This document shows positions 58,302 to 64,000 of a stretch of 64,000 bases of DNA, piece by piece. A model generated the notes under the pieces. It was not told the DNA's origin. It did no database searches and was given only the letters and a program-made list of their open reading frames with translations. The stretch is taken from the NCBI RefSeq assembly GCF_030053395.1, contig NZ_JASGBH010000004.1, forward strand, positions 62,001-126,000. Reading direction: 5' to 3'. Position 1 is the stretch's first letter, and each line of letters begins with the position of its first letter. Both the position numbers and the translations under genes were made by a program. Origin of the DNA: Limnohabitans lacus. GTDB taxonomy: Bacteria > Pseudomonadota > Gammaproteobacteria > Burkholderiales > Burkholderiaceae_C.

Positions 58302-59218
58302 TCTTTCACCTCGAAACGGGCTACGGTCACTTTGGTGTGGGGGGCCAAATCAAAAGGCTTGCCTTTGAACGTCACATCCACCTCTCGAGCACGGCCAACG
58401 ACCACATGCATGGGTAAAGGGTATTGCACCTCAGAAGTTTGACCAGCCTGAAGGACGCGACTCCAAAGAACCTGGTTGTTTCCGTCACGAATTTCAATCC
58501 AGCTTTCCTGGCGTGCGTGAAATACAAAAGCACCAACCGATGCCGAAGTCGCAGCCACTTTCGCAATGGGCGCCATCTGGACAGGAAAAGAAGCATTGGC
58601 TTGAGGATCAGCCGGGGCTTGAACGGGTGCAGCGACAGACCCGCTTTCTGCGGGTGCACCCTGCGGTGTTTCACTCGGACCATCCGATACCACAGACGTC
58701 ATGGGCACCGATGGAGTATCTGGCATTGGTGACTTGGGCGAAGGGTTCAAGAGGCCCCAAGTAGAGGGTGATGGCAGCCAAATCAAGGCGGCAATCAAAG
58801 CCACCATGACGGCAGAAAACACAAGGGTTTGAAACGGAATCTTTCGCACAATGCCCGATAACTCCGGCTTGAGATGGTTGCTGGAGCTCAGGGGCGGCAA
58901 GGACGTACGCTGCACGGGCATGCGATCAGGCGTAGGGGGCAACATAGCCAAAACAGGCGCGGGGTCCATGTTCAATTGGCGACAGACACTGGATGTCAGT
59001 GCACGCACAAATGCAGGACCTTGAGACATGTCAAATCGATCCGACTCTAGCGCTTCGAGTTGACGCGTCGACACTTTCAAGTTGACCGAGAGAACCGCAA
59101 TGTGCATGCCTTTGTTGAGCCGCGCAGTTCTGATCATTTGCCCAGCCGTCAATGGCACTGAAGAATCCGTGTGCGATCGGTCAGATTCCATCAAATCGGG
59201 CGTGTCGGGGTTGATCAT
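58298..59218 (-). CDS. rodZ: RodZ-like cytoskeletal helix-turn-helix membrane protein
   Basis: A 306-residue bitopic protein. The cytoplasmic HTH (about residues 22-90) contains [20 protein letters not shown] and [20 protein letters not shown]. One membrane helix is [21 protein letters not shown] Pro/Ala/Ser-rich periplasmic linker leads to a DUF4115 domain ([20 protein letters not shown]). RodZ links MreB filaments to the elongation machinery. The start at 59218 (MINPDTPDL) lies 8 bases after the rlmN stop. An upstream start would overlap rlmN by over 50 bases. Confidence 0.9.
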   Translation of the reverse strand: MINPDTPDLMESDRSHTDSSVPLTAGQMIRTARLNKGMHIAVLSVNLKVSTRQLEALESDRFDMSQGPAFVRALTSSVCRQLNMDPAPVLAMLPPTPDRMPVQRTSLPPLSSSNHLKPELSGIVRKIPFQTLVFSAVMVALIAALIWLPSPSTWGLLNPSPKSPMPDTPSVPMTSVVSDGPSETPQGAPAESGSVAAPVQAPADPQANASFPVQMAPIAKVAATSASVGAFVFHARQESWIEIRDGNNQVLWSRVLQAGQTSEVQYPLPMHVVVGRAREVDVTFKGKPFDLAPHTKVTVARFEVKE

Positions 59219-59225
59219 GGATGGA

Positions 59226-60362
59226 TCAGAGTGGTTTATCGGAATGGACAGGCACCAAAGTAATGGTGCGTTGCTGTGCAATGCGAGTTTGCACCTGTGT
59301 GCGGTCCTTCACATCGCCAGCCAGTTGACCACAAGCGGCGTCAATATCATCACCACGGGTCTTGCGCACGGTGGTCACCAAACCTGCATCTTGCAGCAGT
59401 TTGGCAAAAGCCTGCACCTTGGCATGGGGCGATCGCAGCAAACCCGAGGCTGGGAAAGGGTTGAAAGGGATCAAATTGAACTTACAGCGCAAACCCTGCC
59501 GCGCGTGGCGCTGCACCAGAGCGATCAATTGTTGGGCGTGCTCGACTTGATCGTTGACGCCGTCCAACATGCAGTATTCAAAGGTGATGAAATCCCTTGG
59601 CGCGTGAGCCAAGTAGGCGATGCACGACTGCATCAGCTCATCCAAGGGGTATTTGCGGTTGAGTGGCACCAGGTTGTCGCGCAAGGCATCGTTGGGTGCA
59701 TGCAGCGACACCGCCAAAGCCACAGGGCAATCGGCCGACAAGCGCTCGATCATGGGCACCACACCCGAAGTGGACACCGTCACACGTCGGCGCGACAGGC
59801 CATAGCCATGGTCGTCGAGCATGGTGCGCAAAGCAGGCACCAAAGCCGAGTAGTTTTGCAACGGCTCACCCATGCCCATCATCACCACATTGGAGATGAC
59901 GCGTTCATCGGTTTTCAAGTGCTTGCGCAGGAAGTGCTCGGCAAACCACAACTGCGCCAGGATTTCGCCTGTGGTCAGGTTGCGGCTGAAGCCTTGATGG
60001 CCCGTGGAGCAAAACCGGCAGCCCACAGCACATCCGGCTTGACTGGACACACACAAGGTGCCCCGATCGTCCTCAGGAATGAACACCGACTCAATGGCAT
60101 TGCCATCGCCGACGTCGAACAGCCACTTGATGGTGCCGTCTTGGGAAATGTGTTGACTGATCACGGGCAGCGCGGACACGTGCGCATGAGATTGGAGCTT
60201 TTGGCGCAAAGACTTGGCCAAATCGCTCATCTGATCGAAATCAGAGGCGCCCCGCTGGTGGATCCAGCGGAACAATTGGGTCGCCCGAAAACGCTTTTCG
60301 CCCAAACCGTCACAAAAAACGGCCAAACCTTCCAGGTCAAATTCGAGAAGGTTGGCCGTCAT
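59226..60362 (-). CDS. rlmN: Dual-specificity RNA methyltransferase RlmN
   Basis: A 378-residue radical SAM methylase making 2-methyladenosine at 23S A2503 and tRNA A37. The 4Fe-4S motif is [20 protein letters not shown] (CxxxCxxC). Other motifs are [40 protein letters not shown] and the C-terminal mechanism Cys in [20 protein letters not shown]. Position upstream of rodZ-ispG-hisS matches gamma- and betaproteobacterial synteny. Confidence 0.96.
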   Translation of the reverse strand: MTANLLEFDLEGLAVFCDGLGEKRFRATQLFRWIHQRGASDFDQMSDLAKSLRQKLQSHAHVSALPVISQHISQDGTIKWLFDVGDGNAIESVFIPEDDRGTLCVSSQAGCAVGCRFCSTGHQGFSRNLTTGEILAQLWFAEHFLRKHLKTDERVISNVVMMGMGEPLQNYSALVPALRTMLDDHGYGLSRRRVTVSTSGVVPMIERLSADCPVALAVSLHAPNDALRDNLVPLNRKYPLDELMQSCIAYLAHAPRDFITFEYCMLDGVNDQVEHAQQLIALVQRHARQGLRCKFNLIPFNPFPASGLLRSPHAKVQAFAKLLQDAGLVTTVRKTRGDDIDAACGQLAGDVKDRTQVQTRIAQQRTITLVPVHSDKPL

Positions 60363-60394
60363 GGGGTCAGGGTCGCGCTGGGGCCGCGACGCGA

Positions 60395-60820
60395 TCAGCG
60401 TGCGTAAACGTTCATGCCGGGGAAGAAGAAAGCAACTTCCACAGCAGCGGTTTCAGGAGCATCAGAGCCGTGCACAGCATTGGCATCGATGCTGTCAGCG
60501 AAGTCAGCGCGAATGGTGCCAGGAGCGGCTTTCTTAGGATCGGTGGCGCCCATCAGGTCGCGGTTCTTGGCAATGGCGTTCTCGCCTTGCAAGGCTTGGA
60601 TCATGACGGGGCCGGAGATCATGAAGTCCACCAGGTCCTTGAAGAAAGGACGCTCTTTGTGCACAGCGTAGAACTGTTCGGCTTCGCCGCGCGACAGGTG
60701 TGCCATCTTGGCAGCGACCACTTTCAGGCCAGCAGCTTCAAAACGAGCGTAGATCTGACCGATGACGTTCTTAGCGACGGCGTCGGGCTTGATGATGGAG
60801 AGTGTGCGTTCGATGGCCAT
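60395..60820 (-). CDS. ndk: Nucleoside diphosphate kinase
   Basis: A 141-residue kinase that equilibrates NTP and NDP pools. It opens [20 protein letters not shown]; the active site is [20 protein letters not shown], with the phosphorylated His near residue 117. The start at 60820 has GAGGAA upstream. Longer in-frame readings upstream have no family similarity. An exact palindrome lies in its leader. Confidence 0.97.
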   Translation of the reverse strand: MAIERTLSIIKPDAVAKNVIGQIYARFEAAGLKVVAAKMAHLSRGEAEQFYAVHKERPFFKDLVDFMISGPVMIQALQGENAIAKNRDLMGATDPKKAAPGTIRADFADSIDANAVHGSDAPETAAVEVAFFFPGMNVYAR

Positions 60821-60855
60821 GGTAATTTCCTCTGACAGAGTGTTTTTAAAGCATT

Positions 60856-60871
60856 TTTGCCAATTGGCAAA
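60856..60871. promoter_or_regulatory. 16-bp perfect palindrome in the ndk leader
   Basis: TTTGCCAATTGGCAAA is perfectly self-complementary and lies 35 bases before the ndk ATG. ATTCTA at 60879-60884 (TAGAAT on the minus strand) just upstream is a good -10, so the palindrome would sit at the start of the transcript, where an operator could act. Confidence 0.4.
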
Positions 60872-60944
60872 GCCCACTATTCTAACCGGTGCAGACCCGT
60901 AATTACCCTTGTTTGCGTACAAGGGCCCACGGATTGGCTGGTAT

Positions 60945-62150
60945 TCAGCGGCTTCTGCCGCCGCCACCTCGACCGCCGCGGCCAGGACCGCCCGGTGTCT
61001 TCTTGAGTCGGTTGAAACTCTCGGCACCAATGTAGCCCGCAGAGGTTTTCATCGGGTCGGGCTGGGGCCCTGCCCCACTGACCTGCGCTTTGATGGGCGG
61101 TTTGGCGCGCGGCACGGCCGTACCAGCCTTGCCGCCACCGCCCGTGCGGGGCCTGCGGTCGTTGCGGTTGGCGCGAGAAACTGGCCGTTCTGTGACTGGA
61201 CGTGGGCGCTCAGAAGTGCCCGCAGCCCGCATCAATGATCGGATATCGGCTTCGTCCAATTCGAGCCAAGCCCCACGGCGCAAACCATGCGGCAGCACCA
61301 TGGCGCCATAACGGATGCGGATCAAACGGCTGACGGCATGGCCCACGGCTTCCATCATGCGGCGCACTTCGCGGTTACGGCCTTCCGAAATGGTCACGCG
61401 ATACCAACAATTGGAGCCTTCGCCGCCGCCGTCTTCGATCGAGCCAAACTGGGCTGGACCATCGTCGAGCATCACGCCATCGATCAGCTTTTGCTTTTCG
61501 TCCTTGCTCAAAGCGCCCAACACGCGAACGGCGTATTCACGTTCCAGACCGAAACGGGGGTGCATCAACTGGTTGGCCAACTCACCGGAGCTGGTGAACA
61601 AAAGCAGGCCTTCGGTGTTCAGGTCCAAACGACCGACGGACTGCCATTTGCCATTCATCAGGCGCGGCAATTTGCGGAACACCGAGGGGCGGTTTTGGGG
61701 GTCGTCGTGGCTGACGATCTCGCCAGCAGGCTTGTGGTAGGCGATCACACGCGCTGGCGGTGGATCGATGCGGATGCGCAAGGGCTTGCCATTGACTTTG
61801 ATCTGGTCGCCATATTGAACACGCTGGCCCACGTGCGCAGGCTCGTTGTTCACAGCCACGCGGCCTTCGGCGATCAGTTTTTCCATCTCCAGGCGCGAGC
61901 CCAGACCCGCTTGGGCCAACACCTTGTGCAGCTTGGGCGAATCGGCCTCAGGGGCCAGCACGCGTTTGCCCAAATCGGCTGCGGCCTCGGGCGCCTCCTC
62001 TTCCTCGTCAAACTGGCCTGACACCACATCCGACAGCTCAATCGGTTTGTAGGTCGACTCACGGTCGAAAATGGCGCGGGGCTTTCGGCTGGCGATGCGC
62101 TTGGCAGCTGGCTTGGACGATCGCTCGTCGTCTTGGGTGTGATCGGTCAT
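60945..62150 (-). CDS. rluB: 23S rRNA pseudouridine-2605 synthase RluB
   Basis: A 401-residue pseudouridine synthase. An acidic N-terminal extension ([17 protein letters not shown]) precedes the S4 RNA-binding domain, [20 protein letters not shown]. The catalytic motif is [20 protein letters not shown] with its Asp, followed by [20 protein letters not shown]. The C-terminal 90 residues are Arg/Gly-rich and end in [15 protein letters not shown], an RNA-binding-like tail common in Burkholderiales RluB. Overlaps scpB by ATGA. Confidence 0.93.
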   Translation of the reverse strand: MTDHTQDDERSSKPAAKRIASRKPRAIFDRESTYKPIELSDVVSGQFDEEEEAPEAAADLGKRVLAPEADSPKLHKVLAQAGLGSRLEMEKLIAEGRVAVNNEPAHVGQRVQYGDQIKVNGKPLRIRIDPPPARVIAYHKPAGEIVSHDDPQNRPSVFRKLPRLMNGKWQSVGRLDLNTEGLLLFTSSGELANQLMHPRFGLEREYAVRVLGALSKDEKQKLIDGVMLDDGPAQFGSIEDGGGEGSNCWYRVTISEGRNREVRRMMEAVGHAVSRLIRIRYGAMVLPHGLRRGAWLELDEADIRSLMRAAGTSERPRPVTERPVSRANRNDRRPRTGGGGKAGTAVPRAKPPIKAQVSGAGPQPDPMKTSAGYIGAESFNRLKKTPGGPGRGGRGGGGRSR

Positions 62151-62866
62151 GGATTTTCTTCGCCGTGCGAGGGTTGGGGAGTAGACGTGTCAGGCACGGC
62201 GGGAGGCAGCGCGGCTTCCAGCGCCAAAGATTCTTGCGGGTCGGACGAAAGTGACGGGAAAGCCTGAGGCACCGACTGAACGGCATCCTCCAAAGACAAA
62301 ACAGCTTGCTCGGGCATCTCCTCGACCAGCCCCGTCAAAGCAGCCGCGGGACTGTCGACTTGAGACAACAAGGGCAACTGGTCCAAAGACGAAAGCCCCA
62401 GATCGTCCAAAAACTGGCGCGTGGTGGCATACAGGCCAGGACGGCCGACCGTCTCACGGTGACCGATGACTTCCACCCAGCCGCGGTCTTCCAGCTGCTT
62501 GAGGATTTGCGAATTGATGGTCACGCCACGGATGTCTTCCATGTCGCCACGGGTCACAGGCTGGCGGTAGGCGATGATGGCCAAAGTTTCGAGCGCTGCA
62601 CGGGTGTACTTGGGCGGCTTCTCGGGGTGCAAACGATCCAAAAATTCGCGCATCTCGGGGCGGCTTTGAAAGCGCCAACCACTGGCCACGCAGACCAGTT
62701 CCAGTCCGCGTTGAGCCCAATCGAGTTGAAGATCTTGCAGCATTTGCCGCAGGGTATCGGCCCCGAGTGCATCGTCAAAAAGAACGCGCATGTCGCGCAA
62801 TGACAAAGGCTGGCCTGCTGTGAGCAGGGCCGTTTCCAGGACACGCTTGGCTTGCGCCGAATTCAT
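62147..62866 (-). CDS. scpB: Segregation and condensation protein ScpB
   Basis: A 239-residue winged-helix kleisin partner of SMC-ScpA. It opens [20 protein letters not shown]. Core motifs are [40 protein letters not shown] and [20 protein letters not shown]. An acidic Ser/Pro-rich tail follows. The start at 62866 is chosen because a Rho-independent terminator at 62883-62904 lies between it and longer in-frame starts. scpA is not adjacent in this window. Confidence 0.92.
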   Translation of the reverse strand: MNSAQAKRVLETALLTAGQPLSLRDMRVLFDDALGADTLRQMLQDLQLDWAQRGLELVCVASGWRFQSRPEMREFLDRLHPEKPPKYTRAALETLAIIAYRQPVTRGDMEDIRGVTINSQILKQLEDRGWVEVIGHRETVGRPGLYATTRQFLDDLGLSSLDQLPLLSQVDSPAAALTGLVEEMPEQAVLSLEDAVQSVPQAFPSLSSDPQESLALEAALPPAVPDTSTPQPSHGEENP

Positions 62867-62882
62867 GGTGTCGATCTTTCGG

Positions 62883-62904
62883 AAAAAAGACGCCTCACGG
62901 CGTC
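62883..62904 (-). terminator. Rho-independent terminator after rluD
   Basis: On the minus strand GACGCC-GTGA-GGCGTC forms a 6-bp stem with tetraloop followed by six T. It lies 95 bases after the rluD stop and just upstream of scpB, separating the two transcription units. Confidence 0.87.
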
Positions 62905-62998
62905 GGGGTACAGACATGGTGGCAAGGACCACCCCGATCTGAAGAGCCGCGTCCTGCCGACGGGCCCCATGAGACGACAAGAAGGTCAGTTTGACCGG

Positions 62999-63958
62999 TC
63001 AATCGCCCCGCGAGGGGGCATTGTAACTGAGGCCCAATTCAGACACCGCCTGCGCCATGTCTTCGGGCAAGGGGATACGCAGGTCAATCGCCTCTGCGGT
63101 GATGGGGTGCTCAAAGGCCAAATGCCACGCGTGCAGCGCCTGCCTGGCCATACCGCCCAATTTGACCCCACCGTAAACCGCATCGGCCAACAATGGATGA
63201 CCCAAATGGGCCATGTGAACCCGGATTTGATGGGTCCGCCCAGTGTGCAAGGTGCACTGCACCAGACACACGCGGTCGGTTTGGTCCAGCACGTCGATGG
63301 TGGTTGCGGCCGTTTTGCCAGACTGGTGGCTCAGATCGACCACGGCCATGCGCAGCCGGTTGGCCGGGTCGCGTCCAATCGCCGCTTCAATGGTGTGGGG
63401 CGATGGGCCCGTCCAGGCCTTGTGGGCCAAGGCCAAATACTGCCGATGCACTTCACGGGCGGCAATTTTGTGCACCAGCGCATCCATGGCCTGACGCGTT
63501 CTGGCCACCACCATCAAGCCGCTGGTGTCCTTGTCCAAGCGGTGAACAATGCCTGCACGGGGCACATCGGCCGCCATCGGGTCCAAGGCCAACAAACCAT
63601 TGAGCAAGGTGCCTTGCCAATTGCCAGGAGCCGGATGCACCACCAGGCCGGCCGGTTTATGGATGACCCGAAGATGCGCGTCCTCATAAACCACCTCGAT
63701 GGGCATGGCCTCGGGCACAAAGGCGCGGGACTGGGGCGTGGCCCGCAGTGTGACCTGAACCGCATGGCCCAGACGCACTTTGGTGGAGGGCTTGGTGGTC
63801 ACACGCCCATCAACCAGCACATCGCCTTGCTCGATCAATTGCTGCAGGTAATTGCGCGAGAACTCGGGCACCAGTTGGGCCAAGGCGCGGTCCAACCGTT
63901 GGCCATGCAAAGTCACTGGCACTTGGCTCAGGCGCACTTCCTCTTCGGCGGTGTCCAT
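62999..63958 (-). CDS. rluD: 23S rRNA pseudouridine-1911/1915/1917 synthase RluD
   Basis: A 319-residue (at least) RluA-family pseudouridine synthase. The S4-like N-terminus has LDRALAQLVPEFSRNYLQQL. The catalytic motif is GIVHRLDKDTSGLMVVARTR (Asp). The C-terminal motif is HTGRTHQIRVHMAHLGHPLL followed by DAVYGG. It modifies helix 69 of 23S rRNA. The reading frame stays open beyond the ATG at 63958 and a TTG at 63967 to the right edge, so the true start may be outside the window. Confidence 0.93.
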   Translation of the reverse strand: MDTAEEEVRLSQVPVTLHGQRLDRALAQLVPEFSRNYLQQLIEQGDVLVDGRVTTKPSTKVRLGHAVQVTLRATPQSRAFVPEAMPIEVVYEDAHLRVIHKPAGLVVHPAPGNWQGTLLNGLLALDPMAADVPRAGIVHRLDKDTSGLMVVARTRQAMDALVHKIAAREVHRQYLALAHKAWTGPSPHTIEAAIGRDPANRLRMAVVDLSHQSGKTAATTIDVLDQTDRVCLVQCTLHTGRTHQIRVHMAHLGHPLLADAVYGGVKLGGMARQALHAWHLAFEHPITAEAIDLRIPLPEDMAQAVSELGLSYNAPSRGD

Positions 63959-64000
63959 GTCATGCAAAACATCGTCTTGCGCAAGGGCTTGCGCCGCCTG

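Noticed and set aside
60821..61030. 70-residue N-terminal extension of ndk
   Set aside because: It overlaps the rluB 3' end and promoter-like DNA, and Ndk is complete from 60820 with a good ribosome-binding site.
62867..62980. N-terminal extension of scpB
   Set aside because: A Rho-independent terminator at 62883-62904 lies inside the extension, so it would not be part of the mRNA leader of the true gene.

Overview
This is a dense (about 60% GC) chromosomal window from a betaproteobacterium. It is most likely a Burkholderiales member close to Comamonadaceae, and a freshwater Limnohabitans/Rhodoferax-type organism would fit. The basis is gene order: hfq-hflX-hflK-hflC-DUF2065-hisZ-purA in one strand run with der-bamB-yfgM-hisS-ispG-rodZ-rlmN-ndk, a 1328-residue PurL, and Liv transporter cassettes beside an acyl-CoA synthetase. 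I see no tRNA, rRNA, insertion sequence, prophage or CRISPR array. No gene-free stretch exceeds about 160 bases.

Layout. 1-6.5 kb (minus): a branched-chain amino-acid-type ABC importer (SBP, livH, livM, livG, livF running off the left edge) downstream of an acyl-CoA synthetase. 6.6-12.3 kb (plus): selO, msrB, yciB, bolA, a parvulin-type isomerase and rlhA. 12.3-19.7 kb (minus): a SWIM/SNF2 helicase and purL. 19.8-23.3 kb (plus): map and glnD. 23.3-34.8 kb: an accessory catabolic island, described below. 34.8-45.2 kb: ygiQ, yigZ, a two-half chromate transporter, a lipoprotein, rlmB, a lone LolD/YbbA-type ATPase, a TesA-type esterase, mnmH, a DUF2189 membrane protein and a MetC-like PLP enzyme. 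45.3-64 kb (minus): the housekeeping run from rluD and scpB-rluB through ndk, rlmN, rodZ, ispG, hisS, bamB, der, hfq and hfl genes to hisZ, purA and a phosphoribosyltransferase, ending at a clear terminator.

The most interesting part is 23.3-34.8 kb. A GntR-family regulator faces a three-gene translationally coupled operon: an SsuD-like flavin-dependent monooxygenase, an aldo-keto reductase and a flavin reductase. Convergent to it lies an oligosaccharide-type ABC importer (SBP, two permeases, ATPase), preceded by a Gfo/Idh/MocA oxidoreductase and glycerol-3-phosphate dehydrogenase. A GlpR-like regulator diverges from that end. This gene set matches the oxidative sulfoquinovose desulfonation (sulfo-SMO, smoABCDEFGH) pathway. 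The usual GH31 sulfoquinovosidase is missing, and the Gfo/Idh/MocA gene is a good candidate for the NAD-dependent sulfoquinovosidase type (GH188). Together they could import sulfoquinovosyl glycerol, split it, release sulfite and glucose from the sugar, and feed the glycerol part to GlpD. This is inference from family membership and context.

Other notable items: a REP-like inverted pair translated in frame inside ygiQ; REP-like hairpins that appear to serve as terminators; hairpin/T-tract terminators directly after the binding-protein gene in both ABC operons; a CATG that supplies both start codons of a divergent gene pair; and a Walker A Lys-to-Arg change in LivF.
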